A DNA stretch of 64,000 nt from the NCBI RefSeq assembly GCF_000002985.6, contig NC_003281.10, positions 12,214,001 to 12,278,000 of the forward strand, written 5' to 3'. Below, one piece after another: positions 1-11,713 of the stretch. The notes below the pieces were generated by a model. The model did no database searches. It was given only the letters and a program-made list of their open reading frames with translations, and was not told the DNA's origin. Made by a program: the position numbers and the translations under genes. The stretch's first letter is position 1; each line of letters starts with the position of its first letter. The stretch comes from Caenorhabditis elegans. Lineage: Eukaryota > Nematoda > Chromadorea > Rhabditida > Rhabditidae.

Positions 1-880
1 AATATATTACAGGAACACAAAATTCTGAAAATGCGTATTGCACAACATACTCGACGGGCAAAATATCTCGTAGCGAAAAGAAAACTACAGTAATCCTTTA
101 AATACGACTATTGTAGAGCTTGTGTCATTTTTTTTACGGGATATCGATTTTTGAAATGAATTTTCGGATTTTCTGCCTTTTTCTAATATTATATATCTTA
201 TATATATTTTTGCCAAAAAAAAATCAATTTTCAGTCAAAAAACTCAAAAAAAAATCCGATTTTCATCAAAAATTTCATTGAATTCACATTTTTAGCCGAA
301 AAAAATCCAGATTTCAGGAAAACTCTATTTTTGTGTAAAATTTCCAAATAAAATTCAATTTCCACCTATAAAATTGAAAAAAAAATGGAATTTCTGTTAA
401 AAAAAAAATACAGAAAATTTAATTTTTAGTCAAAAATCGAATATTTTCAATTTTTCGAAAATTAAACATTCAAAAAAATATTACAGGAAGCACAAAATTT
501 TGAAAATGCGTATTGCACAACATATTTGACGCGCAAAATATCTCGCAGCGAAAAGAAAACTACAGTACTCCTTTAACTGACTACTGTAGCGCTTGTGTCG
601 ATTTACGGTATCTCGATTTTTGAAAATTCGAAAATCGAGATCCCGTAAATCGACACAAGCGCTACAGTAGTCATTTCAAAGGATTACTGTAGTTTTCGTA
701 GTAAAAAAGAAATTTGTGTTCTTCGAAACATCGAAAAATTTCGATTTTTGACTGAAAATTAAATTTCTGTAATTTTTTTTAAACAGAAATTTTGATTTTT
801 TTCAATTTTATAGGTGGAAATCGAATTTTATTCGGAAATTTTACACAACAATTCGGCTAAAATTGGCTTCTTCTTTATTT
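1..880. repeat. Nested palindromic MITEs
   Basis: A large AT-rich inverted repeat has arms at about 290-470 and 720-870 (they share the GGTGGAAAT / ATTTCCACC stretch). It encloses a second palindrome at 481-705 whose arms contain GCGTATTGCACAACATA, TATCTCGTAGCGAAAA and CGACACAAGCGCTACAGTAG. A partial copy of the inner element is at 1-130 and a complete copy is at 48529-48799. No gene was seen in this stretch. Confidence 0.75.
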
Positions 881-999
881 TTTTTCGCTGAAAATTGTAA
901 AATTCAGTTTTTTTTTTGAATTTTCTATGCTTTTTTGCTCGAATTTTGGTGGTGGAAAATGAGCAATTTTGAGCTAATTTTTAGATTTTTTCTCTCATT

Positions 1000-1686
1000 T
1001 TAGGCATAAAATCGCACCGTTTCGATTACAAACAACTGAAAAAGTTGTGTAAGAACGCGTTCCCAAATAATATACGGTGATAGATTCAGGTCAACAAGCT
1101 CATTTCGCTGGTTTTTCTTCGAAATTTCCATATTTCGATTGAAAATCTCAAGATCGTCGAGCAGAAATTGATGCCAAGGGAGGAATCGAGTCAAGTAGCC
1201 TTCTGTTCGAAGTGGCTGCAAAAAATGAGATTTTTTGAATAAAAAATTAAAAAAAAAAGTTTTTTTCCTTAAAAAATGAGAAAAAAAATGAAAAAAAATT
1301 GAAACATTTTTTTTCCTTAAAAAATGAAAAAAAAAAAGAAAAAAATTGAAAAATTTTTTTTCCTTAAAAAATGAAAAAAAAAAGTTTTTTTCCTTTAAAA
1401 AAATGAAAAAAAAAATTTTTTTCCTTAAAAATGAACAAAAAAAGTTTTTTTTTTTCATTAAAAAAAATGAAAAAAAAAAGTTTTTTTTTCTTAAAAAATG
1501 GGAAAAAAAAAGTTTTTTTCTTAAAAAATAAAAAAAAAAATTTTTTTTTTTGAAAATTACCTTGCAAGTTATCAGAACTTGTGATTTTTTGTAAAAATCA
1601 TAAGCAATTTTCGATTTTAAAATATAATCATCGATAATTTCTTTGAAATAGGATGCAGTGGCTGGCAGTTTTGGTGGTTTTGACAT
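1000..1686 (-). CDS. Hypothetical two-exon protein, 113 aa
   Basis: I do not recognise this protein. Exon 1 is 1561-1686 (42 codons) and exon 2 is 1000-1215 (71 codons plus TAA). They join in phase 0 across a GTAATT donor and a TTTTTTGCAG acceptor. The start is supported by a TTTTTTTCAG acceptor 7 nt before the ATG, typical of spliced-leader trans-splicing. The protein is rich in aromatic and charged residues (MSKPPKLPATASYFKEIIDD at the start, ...WERVLTQLFQLF near the end), with no signal peptide and no clear membrane span. The intron is a tandem A/T repeat that inflates the open frame. It lies downstream of GPN3 on the same strand, but a 1.2-kb repeat-filled gap argues against a tight operon. 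A further 3' exon outside the model cannot be excluded. Confidence 0.6.
   Translation of the reverse strand: MSKPPKLPATASYFKEIIDDYILKSKIAYDFYKKSQVLITCKVIFKKKNFFFYFLRKKLFFSHFLRKKNFFFSFFLMKKKNFFCSFLRKKIFFFIFLKEKNFFFSFFKEKKFFNFFLFFFHFLRKKNVSIFFHFFSHFLRKKTFFFNFLFKKSHFLQPLRTEGYLTRFLPWHQFLLDDLEIFNRNMEISKKNQRNELVDLNLSPYIIWERVLTQLFQLFVIETVRFYA
1240..1556. repeat. AT-only tandem repeat in intron
   Basis: About ten degenerate units of roughly 30 bp alternate a T-run, CCTTAAAAAATG and an A-run. They fill the only intron of the 1000-1686 gene. The long open frames across it on both strands (poly-Lys/Phe) are composition artefacts. Confidence 0.8.
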
Positions 1687-1749
1687 TTTTGTGCTGAAAA
1701 AAATGACATTTTTTATTATAAATTATTGTCGAAATACGGCAAAAAGTGC

Positions 1750-2700
1750 GGTTTTGATGCATGTCGATTTACGGAGAATTTTGTACTACACGTGCACAAG
1801 TTTGAGCAATTTTCAATTTTTTTTCGCAATTTTTAGCTAAAATTCTGGTTTTTGGAGCATATTTTCTGATTTTTTTTCAAATTTTACACTGAAAATTAGC
1901 AAAATATCGACTTTTTATAATTTTTTAGGGCAAAATTCGATGTATTTATGGCATATTATAATGAATTATCGTTTTCTCATGTTTTTTTGCATAAAAAATC
2001 ACCAAAAATAGGCCAAAAACTGCAAAATCATGCGAAAAAAAATTCCAGTTAGCTAAAATTCTGGTTTTTGGAGCATTTTTTCTGATTTTTTTTTTCAAAT
2101 TTTGCACTGAAAATTGACAATATATATTGTTTCAGGTGAAAAAGGGACATTTTTAATTTTAAATGCAAAAAAAAATTCTGAAAAATCAAAGATTTTCGGC
2201 TAAAAACTGCAAAACCATGCGAAAAAATATATCCGCACTTGTCCACGAGGAGTACAAAATTCTTCGTAAATCGACATGGGAAAAACCGTGCCGCGCCGAA
2301 GATTTTGCAATCTTGCGGCGCGGTTTTTATGCATGTCGATTTACGGAGAATCCTGTACTACACGTGGACAAGTCTGAGCTATTTTTATATTTTTTTTGCA
2401 TTTTTTGTAGCTAAAATTCTGGTTTTTGGAGCATTTTTTAAATTTTTTTCAAATTTTACACTGAAAATTGCTAATCGTTTTTAATATATCGTTTTTAATC
2501 TAAAATCAATAATTTCGTTGTTTTTTTTTTGAAAAAAATGAAAATTTTCGTTTTTTCCGATTTTTCTGGTTTTTTGGAAGAAAATTGTGTGTTTTCTTAT
2601 GTTTTTCTTCACAAAAAAATCAGCAAAAATTTCGGCAAAATTGTCCACGTGTAGTACGAAATCCTCCGTAAATCGACATGGGAAAAAGCCTGAAAAATGC
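1750..2700. repeat. Inverted repeats with CATGTCGATTTACGG core
   Basis: The motif CATGTCGATTTACGGAGAAT followed by a CACGTG-type box occurs at about 1758 and 2334, and inverted at about 2235-2280 and 2645-2685. The copy at 2225-2385 is a hairpin centred on a GC-rich stem (GCGGCGCGGTTTTT). This fills the gap between the 1000-1686 gene and GPN3; I see no gene here. Confidence 0.7.
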
Positions 2701-2899
2701 CTGAAAAAATTCAATTTTTAGCAGGAATTAAATGGATTTTACGAACCAACAAATTATATAGAATCGGGGAAAAAAAGTGTTTAACAAATTTTAATCAACG
2801 GGGAAGAAAAGGCAGAATAAAACAAAAAAAAGTAAGTAGTAACAAATCAACGAAAAAAAATCATTTTTCAGTGCGAAAATTTTTCCAAATTTCCGACCA

Positions 2900-4628
2900 C
2901 TACTCCTGCTGCTCCGGATCAAGCTCCTCTGGATAATGATCCTTCACCTCCAAGTCTTCTCCATATTGAATTGTAGTGTCAATTGTCAGTAAAAGCTGAT
3001 CAATACTCTCCTCATCTTCACAATTCAACGGAACAAACTTCACAATCGAATAATCCTCGAGCACCTGAGCAATAGTTCGCGTCAGCTTCCGATGCTTCGA
3101 ATTCCAGACAGTCTCGTCTTGATCTACAATTGAGCGGGTATCTGTCTCGAGAAATTCGTCGACCAGTTGCTTATTTCTCTCCGATAACAGATCCATCTTC
3201 GTTAGAACATTTATCGCTGGGGTCTCAATTGCAACCATTGCAGAGAGCGCTGTAAGAGCTCCGGAGATGAATTTCTCGGCGTCTAAAACGAAATTCGTGT
3301 CGATTAGGAAGACGGAGCACACGTTAAAGTCCCATGATTTGAGAGCATCGACGATCTGACGCATAACTGGAAGATGCGAGTAGAGTTCGATCTGTCCCGG
3401 GCAATCGATCACGAAATAGTCGTCTTCTCCTTCGTCAAGCTCGTCGTGGAGCCATTCGAGATTTTGGACAAGGTATCTGGAAAAGAAAATGTTTTTAGAA
3501 TTATTTTTCCATTTTTTTCCGAATTCTAGGCATACGCCTAAGCCTAAGCCTAAGCCTAAGCCTTAGTAAAATTTTTTTTTTCGATTTTTTTCAGCAAAAT
3601 TGGAATTTTTTCGGTTTTTTTAAAGTAAAATTGATTTTTTTCGGTTTTTTTTCAGCAAAATTGGAATTTTTTCGGTTTTTTTCAGCAAAATTGGTATTTT
3701 TTCGGTTTTTAAGCTTAGGTTTCGGCCAATTTTGCTGAAAAAACAGAAAAAATTCCAATTTTGCTGAAAAAAAAACCGAAAAAATTCCATTTTTGTTGAA
3801 AGAAAAAACAAAAAAAAACCATTTTTACCAACAAAAAAACCGAAAAAATTCCAATTTTGTTGAAAAAAACCGAAAAAAATCAATTTTTGCCAAAAAATTC
3901 CAATCTTGCTGAAAAAAAATCGAAAAAAAAATCAATTTTTACTAAAAAAAACCGAAAAAATTCCAGTTTTGCCGAAAAAAAAACCGAAAAAAATCCAATT
4001 TTGCTGAAAAAAATCGGAAAACTTTCATTTTTGCTGAAAAAACCGAAAAAAAATCAATTTTTAATTTAAAAAAAAACCGAAAAAAATCCAATTTTGCCAA
4101 AAAAAAATACATTTTTACCAAAAAATTCAAATTTTGCAGAAAAAACCGAAAAAATCTAATTTTGCCTTCTAGGTTTTAGACAAGGTATCTGAAAAGCCTG
4201 AGCCTGAGCCTGAGCCTAAGCCTAAGCCTAAGCTTAAGCCTAAACCTAAATTTAAGCCTAAAGTTTACTCCATGCAAAACACCAGAGCTCCATTAGGTCC
4301 CAAAATCAACTCCTCGTCCTCCTGAACATCATTGACACTGATCAAATCGCGAACATCTGAAAAAAATATTCTTATTGTTAGTCCAATTTTTTCGAAAAAA
4401 AAAATCCCACCAACAACAGCTGGGTAATTAAAAACTTCACATGCCGGATCCAAATTCACCATTCGCAATGTTCTCCCGGTGCTTAGGCAATGATTATACA
4501 TTACTGAACAGTAGGTTGACTGAAATTGGATTTTTATATAAAATTTTACAATTTTTCAGCGAGAAAATTTCGAAAAATCTCACTTTTCCACTGCCAGCAG
4601 GTCCCATGACAAGTTGCGCGTACTTCAT
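2900..4628 (-). CDS. GPN3: GPN-loop GTPase 3 (GPN3)
   Basis: GPN3 is a small GTPase acting with GPN1 in assembly and nuclear import of RNA polymerase II. Four exons (4584-4628, 4411-4519, 4269-4356, 2900-3476) give 819 nt, or 272 aa, close to the usual ~284. Visible motifs are the P-loop GPAGSGKST (residues 9-17), the NLDPA and FNYPAVVDVRDLI switch region, the diagnostic GPN loop in ILGPNGALVFCMEY, DCPGQIELYSHLPVM (G3) and NVLTKMDL (G4, NKxD-like). The tail is acidic (EELDPEQQE). The exon 2/3 joint (phase 1, GTGGGA donor) was chosen because it reproduces the family spacing between FNY and the DIREL region. A TTTCAG acceptor lies 7 nt before the ATG, which suggests trans-splicing. It is divergent to gphr-1. 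The function is inferred from the family; the identification is strong. Confidence 0.93.
3530..4262. repeat. Telomere-like CCTAAG repeats plus AT inverted repeat in GPN3 intron 3
   Basis: Short runs of CCTAAG (complement of the nematode telomere unit TTAGGC) occur at 3540-3565 and, more degenerate, at 4195-4262. They flank about 600 bp of alternating CCAATTTTGCTGAAAAAAAC and its complement, an inverted repeat turning over near 3715. Confidence 0.8.
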
Positions 4629-5059
4629 TTTGTGCTGAAATATTAATTTTGAATAATTTTCAAAAAAAATTGCAAAAAAAACACTTGAAAATGTGGATAT
4701 TCGCCAAAAATCAATAAAAAACACGTCGAAAAAATATTAAAAATTGAAGAAAACCCATTGTTCGATGGAGCAGGTTTGCATTGCACAGAGTCACTAGTGT
4801 TTCGGGGGAAGTGGATTTCCCAAAACATTTTAGATTTTCAATCGAATTTCTTTTATAAAACAAAAATGTTCAATAGTTTGATAATAATAATGAATATTTT
4901 AATTATAGAAAACTATTATTCTCATAATATTTTGTCTGTTTACGTTGTAACTCTGACAGTCAGGTTTTCCACGGAGTAGCCCATTCCTCATTCAGTAGCG
5001 TGTCAATTTGCTTTTTTATCCATTTTTGGCACATTTCAGAGCGATTTTTTAGCAAAAAA
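4629..5059. promoter_or_regulatory. Divergent promoter region GPN3 / gphr-1
   Basis: 431 bp separate the two ATGs, which face away from each other. The stretch lacks the palindromes that fill other gaps. It holds trans-splice acceptors for both genes (TTTCAG before each start). No specific factor site is recognised; the shared-promoter role is inferred from layout. Confidence 0.4.
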
Positions 5060-8000
5060 ATGGACGGATTAACAGATGTGGACACAAAAGATGCCAACGT
5101 AATGCTCGGTTCCCTTATTCTTTTCTTCGCTACCGGCTGGCTTTTCTACACAAAACAGCTATTTAAAAATTACGAGGTTTTGAACATTTTTCATTTTTTA
5201 AATAGTTTTTTCTCAAATTTTTCATTCAGGTACACAACAGAATTGTCCAGTTCATATTCTCCCTGACATTTGCGTTCTCCTGCAGTTTATTCGAGCTGAT
5301 TATCTTTGAAATCGCTGGTGTGATGGCCCCGCTGTAAGGAAGCTCTACAGAAACTTTTTCTTGAATTTTTTAAACGAAAAATGCTAAAGAATACCGATTT
5401 ATGGCCTATTTAAAGTAAAAATTTCCTCTAAAAACAAAAAAAAATCGGCGACGCACAGAAATAGAGGCGGAGCGTAATTTTGCAACCCTGCGGCACGGCT
5501 TTTTCTCATTTTTCCGATTCGGAAAAAAATGAAAAAAAAAACAAGTAAAACCTTAATTTTATTGGAAAAAAATCAACAAAAAAGAAGGAAAAAACCGTGC
5601 CACAGGATTGCAAAATTACGCTCCGCCTCTTTTTCTGTGCGGCGCTGCTAATTTTGCAAATCACGGGATTTTGGCCTTCCTCATTGAATTTTTCACGCTC
5701 CATTGACAATCGCCGGACAACGCATGGGAAAGTCGTGTACTCCACACGGACAAATACATTTATTTCTACAATCGAGCCGCACCGCGCCGTAAATCTACCC
5801 CAGATATGACCGAGCCAAAATGGCCTAGTTCGACAAACTCTTCCATTTCAATTTATAGGAGAAGCCAGAAATCGGAGCAAATTTTGAAAAAAAAACACGG
5901 TTCTCCCAATTTTTGAGCTCTATTTTTCCACTTTTCTTTTAAAAAACCAGCGAAAAAGTTTTAGTGCGCAAAAAAAAGCAAAAATAGCAAGTGCGCTCCA
6001 GTGGACTGAGCGAATTCGGCTGTGGAACAGGGGAGTATTCGGAAAATTTTTCGATTTTTAGCATTTTTTCAGGGAAAATTTCACGGATTTCTGGCTTCCC
6101 TCATGACTTGAAATGGAAGAGTTTTTGCCGAACTAGGCCAGGCCATATCTGGGGTAGATTTACGGCGCGTTGCGTGTCGCGTCGCGGCTCGATTGTAGTC
6201 CGCGTGGAGTACACGACTTTCCCAAGGCAATTGTCAATGGAGCGCGAAAAATGCAATGAGGAAGGCAAGAACCCCTTTAAAGATTTTTAAGATATTTAGG
6301 AAAAAATCGTAAATAAAACCAAAAAATATCGATTTTTATTGAATTTTTTTTGATTTTTTAAAATTTTTTCAAAATTCAAATTTTTTACAGATCACGTTCC
6401 CGGTGTTGGACATTCTGTCTATCCCTAATTCTCATCACTCTTGTAGTAGTAATACCAGTATACACATCATATCTTATAATCCGTGGAATCGTCCGAAAAC
6501 ACCTGCAACTTCCACTTTCAATCGGTCTATGGCTAGTTTTTATCTACTTTTTCTGGAAAATCGGCGACCCATTCCCAATGCTCAGCCCAAAACACGGAAT
6601 TTTCACAATTGAACAAGTCATCTCGCGTGTCGGAGTTGTCGGCGTCACAATTATGGCGATTTTGTCGGGATTTGGTGCTGTAAACGCGCCCTATTGCTAC
6701 ATGACATTCTTCACGAGACCCGTCGAAGAGTTTCATGTGTGTCAGCTGGAAAAGAAGCTGGCCCATACGATGGATTTGATAGTTTTGAAGAAGAGAAAAG
6801 CGGCTCGATATGAGCTGGAGAAAAAGCGACTTAGCGGAGAGAAAACTCAAAAGGAAACGACTTTTTTCGAGCGGTTTTGGGATAGTTTTAGTGAGCAGAG
6901 CAGTGGATCAACGTTGGCTTCACAGATTGAGTATGTGAGAAAAAGTCACTAATTTGACTCAAAATTGGGAAAAAAAACGAAAAAAAAAAACTCCCCAACC
7001 AATCAGCGATTCGCTCCGCCCACTTTTCAGCCAATCAGACGGAGTGGGCGGAGTTCGAGGACGCAAAATCCTTTTTTTTTTCAAAAAAAAACTTTAAAAT
7101 CTTTTTTTTTGTTTTTTTTTCGGTATAAAAAACTTTAAATACCCGTTAAAAAATCCATTTTTTACCAAAAAAATCGCAAAAAAAAGACTTAAAATCCTTT
7201 TTTTTTTTGGCAAGAAAAAACTAAAACATCGATTTTTTGCCTAAAAAAGACTAAAAAATCCATTTTTGCCCAAAAAAAAAGACGAAAAATCCATTTTTTT
7301 TTGCCCGAAAAAAACTAAAAATCCATTTTTGTCAAAAAAAAAATCTTAAAAAAAGACTTAAAATTTTTGCCAAAAAAACCAAAAAAAAAACTAAAAATCC
7401 ATTTTTGCCCGAAAAAAACTGAAAACTCCATTTTTTTTTCCCAGAAAAAAAACCAAAAAAAGACTAAAAATCCATTTTTTGCCCAAAAAAAGGCTTTAAA
7501 AATCCATTTTTTGCACAAACCCCCTTTTTTCCGAAAAAAAAACAAAAAAAACGAGAAAAAAATCACAAAAAAATTAGCAATCCAATTTAAAACCTGATTT
7601 TCAAATTTTGTATAAATTCCCAGACCAATCAGCGATTCGCTCCGCCCATTTTTCAACCAATCAGATGGAGTGGGCGGGGTTCGAAGATGGGAATTTAACC
7701 AAAATTTGATTTTTTTAATTTTTTTTTTTTGCGAAATCGATAAATCCCATATTAATATATAAAATTCCCAAAAATTTTTCCAGCCGCCTCAAAGAAGAAA
7801 TAATTCCACTCGAGACCCTCGCCCGATTCCTTTTCCTAGATCTCGTCGAACTTCGCCAAATGTTGAATCGTGTGGAGTTCAGCAAGACATTCATGGGCAT
7901 TTATTTCAACATTCTCGGACATTTTTTCTCAATTTATTGCATCTGGAAAATCTTTATCTCGTTTATTAATATCGTGTTCGATCGAGTCGGAAAAGTTGAT

Positions 8001-9834
8001 CCGGTCACGAAAACCATTGAAATCGGTGTACATTGGATGGGTATTCCATTGGATATATCATTCTGGTCACAATATATTTCGTTTTTTCTCGTCGGCGTTA
8101 TTGCAGTCACTTCTGTCAGAGGTCTTCTGATCACAATGACAAAGTTTTTTGTGTCGATTAGCAATGCCACGTCATCATTGTCGAATATTATTGCACTTTT
8201 GATGGCACAGATTATGGTTTGTAGTTTAAAATATGAGAAAAACCGGCGGAATTTTGATTTTTTTTTAGAATTTAAATTCCACAGAAACCGCAAAAAATTG
8301 CGGAATTATTTCAGGTATTAAGGTATAAGGTATAAGCGGGGAAATTGCTTTGACCGAATATCATGATAAAAAATTTCTAAATTTTATATGATTTTTTGAA
8401 AATTGAAAAAATCACAGTGTTCACCTAATTCCTATTTGAATTACCGCCAATTGGATTTGTTCGATGGAGCGCGCTTGACCGTTTTTAAATTTATTTATTT
8501 TATTTTTTGTTATTTTCCACCGATTTTCAATGTTTTCGGTGTATTTTTGCTTGAATTTTAGAGAAAAAGTCAAAATAAATGCAAATTTTCGATTAAAAAG
8601 CACGCTTAAAAATGAAAAAGTAACGAATTAATTAATTTCACTGATTTACACCTGTGAGCGTGCTTTTTAATAGAAAATTTGCATTTATTTTGACTTTTTC
8701 TCTAAAATTCAAGCAAAAATACACCGAAAACATTGAAAATCGGTGGAAAATAACAAAAAAATAAAATTAATAAATTTAAAAACGTGCAAGCGCGCTCCAT
8801 CGAACAACTCCAATTGGCGGTAATTCGAAAATAATTAGGTGAAAACTGATTTTTCCAATTTTCAAAAAATCATATAAAATCTAGAAAATTTTTTAATCAT
8901 TATATTTGGCCATTGTGGTACCATAGGCATGTTTTAAAGCAATTTTCCCACTAGCGCTACTCCACCTTTAAAAAACGAGAAAAATCGGCGGAATTTTGAT
9001 TTTTTCGAATTTAAATTCCACAAAAACCGCAAAAAATTGCGAAATTATTAAAGGTGGAGTACCGAAATCTGAGAAATATTTTTAAATTACTCCCTGATTC
9101 CGAATATCTATGTGAAAAAGTTCGAAAAAATTTCCCTGATTTTACATTCCAGCTTGAAATCGCGAGATTCATTTGCAACCCCAAAGAAATTCTCAGTGGA
9201 GCGCGCTTGCTTCGTGTCGATTTACGAGAGATTTTTTTTCAGTTTTTTAGCGTTTTTCCTACATTTTTGAGTTCTGAGCTCAATAAATGTTAAATTGACA
9301 CAAAAAAAATTTTCAGAAAAAAAACCTACAAAAAATCGACAAAAATTAAGGAAACACGCACGAAATAAATTTTAAAAAACGGAAAGCTCCCGTAAATCGT
9401 CACGAAGCAAGCGCGCTCCAATGAGAATATCTGTGAGCGCGCATTTGAAAAAAATGATTCGGGCGCGATTTCAAGGTGAAATATAAAATCAGGGAAATTT
9501 GTTCGAATTTTTTCACATAGATATTCGGAATCAGGGGAAAATTTGGAGTCATTCAAGAGCATTTTAACAGTTTTTTCACCAATTTTTCAATTAAATTTTC
9601 GATTTTTCAATAAAAAATTGAATTTTTCAGGGAATGTACTTCGTTTCGAGCGTCCTATTAATGCGTATGAACGTGCCCGAGGAGTATCGAACGATTCTGA
9701 CGAGAATTCTCGGCGATTTGAAATTCAACTTCTACCATCGCTGGTTCGACGTGATTTTCCTAATATCCGCCGTCTCTTCTATTGTTTTCTTGACACTTAT
9801 TCACAAATCCGGTTCTTCAATGTTTAGGGCATAA
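5060..9834 (+). CDS. gphr-1: Golgi pH regulator GPHR-1
   Basis: A multi-span membrane protein of the Golgi/ER, ortholog of human GPHR/GPR89, which is implicated in anion conductance and luminal acidification. Five exons (5060-5176, 5230-5333, 6391-6930, 7784-8216, 9631-9834) give 1398 nt, or 465 aa, against 455 in human. Family blocks are clear in order: GWLFYTKQLFKNYE, FSLTFAFSCSLFELIIFEI, YFFWKIGDPFPMLSPKHGIF, VISRVGVVGVT, LSGFGAVNAPY, a charged coiled loop (ARYELEKKRLSG), FMGIYFNILGHFFSIYCIWK, NIVFDRVGKVDPVTK, SVRGLLITMTKFF and the C-terminal FNFYHRWFDVIFLIS. All splice phases agree. Acceptor-like TTTCAG/TTTTTAG sites lie before the ATG. The introns are filled with repeats. Identification is very strong. 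Confidence 0.96.
5446..6270. repeat. Two MITE families in gphr-1 intron 2
   Basis: A hairpin at 5446-5660 has arms carrying GAGGCGGAGCGTAATTTTGC and its complement, with GCACAG ends. It is followed by an inverted pair at 5665-5870 and 6085-6265 of a second family (GGCCATATCTGGGGTAGATT, GGAGTACACGACTTTCCC). Other copies of the second family are at 13017-13170, 17228-17432 and 38095-38300. Confidence 0.8.
6985..7690. repeat. CAATCAGCGATTCGC repeats flanking an A-rich satellite, gphr-1 intron 3
   Basis: Two direct ~60-bp copies of CCAATCAGCGATTCGCTCCG...GTGGGCGGAG lie at 6996-7056 and 7621-7685. Between them, about 550 bp repeat a ~35-bp unit of the type AAAAATCCATTTTTGCCC. No coding signal. 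Confidence 0.8.
8221..9546. repeat. TTAA palindrome, flanking direct repeats and a second palindrome in gphr-1 intron 4
   Basis: 8318-8971 is a 654-bp palindrome bounded by TTAA, with a degenerate left end and a right end matching the TTAAAGGTGGAGTAGCGC family. It is flanked by ~85-bp direct repeats (GGCGGAATTTTGATTTTTT... at about 8243 and 8982). A second palindrome follows at about 9088-9541, with arms holding GATTCCGAATATCTATGTGA. GAGCGCGCTTG cores occur in both. Confidence 0.75.
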
Positions 9835-9989
9835 TTATTTGTTTTTGTGGTTTTGTTGCTGGTATTTAAATTATTTTAAACTTCGGGTCGCATAGAATTT
9901 GAAATTCATTTGATAAAAAAACATTTTAAAATTGAATTGCGTTGAAATTTGGTAAAACTCGTAAAAGGAATGAAGTAAATACACAAGAT

Positions 9990-10628
9990 ATATATAAACA
10001 CGAGGTAGCACGCTCCCCTCGAAGCCGAATAATTATTCGAGCGCGCTTGCTACGCTTCGCGTTTCAGCGTCGGCTGAGTTTTGCTTTTCCACTGAAAATA
10101 GCAGATTTATCGAATTTTTAGCTTAAAATTTTTTTTCGGCTTTTTACGAACCAACCTTTTGTTAAACGGTGAAAATCAAATTTAAAATGACTAAAATGAA
10201 CTTTTTTCGTCCACTGGTTGTGAAATGGTTTGAATTTGAAGACATCAGCGGGATTTTTCGTATTTTCTGAATATTTTTCGATTAGAATTCGGTTTTAAAC
10301 TATTTTTGACTCTAACGTTAGGTTACAAGTGCATTAAAACCGATTTTTAATTGAAAAATATTTAGAAAATAAGAAAAATCCCGTTGATGTCGTCAAATTC
10401 AAACCATTTTACAGCCAGTGAACGAAAAAAGTTCATTTTAGTCATTTTAAATTCGATTTTCACTGTTTAACAAAAGGTTGGTTCGTAAAAAGCCGAAAAA
10501 AAATTTTAAGCTAAAAATTCGATAAATCTGCTATTTTCAATGAAAAGGCAAAACACCGCGGGCACAGAAACGCGAATCGTAGCAAGCGCGCTCTAATAAT
10601 TATTCGGCTTTGAGGAGAGCGTGGATAG
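9990..10628. repeat. Palindrome between convergent gphr-1 and gmn-1
   Basis: A ~620-bp inverted repeat has arms from about 10003 (GCACGCTCCCCTCGAAGCCG) to 10325 and mirrored to about 10625. The outer stem contains GAGCGCGCTTGCTACG. The right end lies a few bases from the gmn-1 stop codon, so the gmn-1 3' UTR must lie inside it. Confidence 0.8.
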
Positions 10629-10632
10629 TAAT

Positions 10633-11331
10633 TTAAAGTTGCGCGGTGCCAATCTCCTCATCCGTCTGTTGCTCCTCGTCAATGTCGGCGAGCACTTCGA
10701 GAAGAATCTCCGTGTCATCGTCGATTTTTCGCATTTTTTCGTCGAGATCTCCGAGTTCGGCGACGAGACGCTGATTTCTGTCCATTTCATCGTCCAGATC
10801 CATTTGCAGACGGTCAGCCATCACGCGAAGATAGTTTACAGTTGGTTTTTCAGATGTTAGATCGGCTTCTGTGATTTTTGGTTGAACGTGTGGGACGTTG
10901 ATGATCGTTTGCGTGGACACTGTGCCGTACTGCAATTTTTTTGATTTTTTTAAAATAAAATTTCAAAGTTTTAATAAATATCTATTATACCAGCTGCTTT
11001 CTCGTGTTCTGATGAATTAGCGATAATATACAAAGCATTGTAGATATATTTATGCCGATAAATCTTTTTAATCATCATTTCATACCTCAAACATCTGCGT
11101 CTCCACGTTTTTTGCCTCTTGATCATCATCACAGAACACGTCGAATGGAGATAAAACCGGTGTGATTGTGGTGGCAGAAGCCAGCGGGGACGGTGTGATT
11201 GGCTGATATTTCTTGAGTTGGGCGGTGAGCTTCAGCGGTTCTGGAATTTGCTTGGTGCCGGTGGCCTTCTCGGAGCCAAATGGACTGTTGCGTGCCGAGT
11301 TGTTGAGCTGTTGAAGGCCGATTCTGCTCAT
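10633..11331 (-). CDS. gmn-1: Geminin GMN-1
   Basis: Geminin inhibits re-licensing of replication by binding CDT1 through a coiled coil. Exon 1 is 11086-11331 (82 codons) and exon 2 is 10633-10929 (98 codons plus stop), joined in phase 0; 180 aa. The N-terminus is low-complexity with many SP/TP sites (PITPSPLASATTITPVLSP). The segment from NYLRVMADRLQMDLDDEMDR (about residues 109-128) continues into NQRLVAELGDLDEKMRKIDD. From memory it aligns without gaps to the vertebrate geminin YWKE...NEKL coiled coil, with Y, A, L, E, N and L positions kept. The tail is acidic. The ATG follows directly after a TTTCAG acceptor, as for a downstream operon gene. The upstream neighbour at 11714-12193 is also geminin-like, so which of the two carries the published name is less certain than the family. 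Confidence 0.75.
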
Positions 11332-11430
11332 CTGAAATTTTTTTTGTTGAAAATTACACAAAAATAAGCAGAAAAAATTGAAATTGCGGCGAAAAATGGT
11401 GAAAATTTGAGTTCAAAATTCAAAAAAATA

Positions 11431-11480
11431 GATTTACGCGGGCCCCTAGGCCCGTAGGGTCTCGCCACGAAGCACGAGAA
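11431..11480. repeat. Short GC-rich fragment CGGGCCCCTAGGCCCG
   Basis: An isolated short palindrome lies in the 382-bp gap between the two geminin-like genes, followed by GGTCTCGCCACGA, a motif shared with other repeats in the window. The rest of the gap is AT-rich with nothing recognised. Confidence 0.4.
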
Positions 11481-11713
11481 ATTAAATTTCGAACCCTGCG
11501 CCTTTAAATTTACCGTACCCCAAAAATCGATTTTTCGGTGCAATTTGGAGAAATTAAATGAAAAAATACAAAAAAAAGAAGAAATAACCAGCTCTGATGA
11601 TAAAAACAGAGAAATTAAATGAAAAAAAGACATCGACAAGGAGCAAAAATGCATTTTATACAGAAAAATAAGTATTTTTATAGCAAAATTAGAAGAATCC
11701 GGATTAATCCGAA

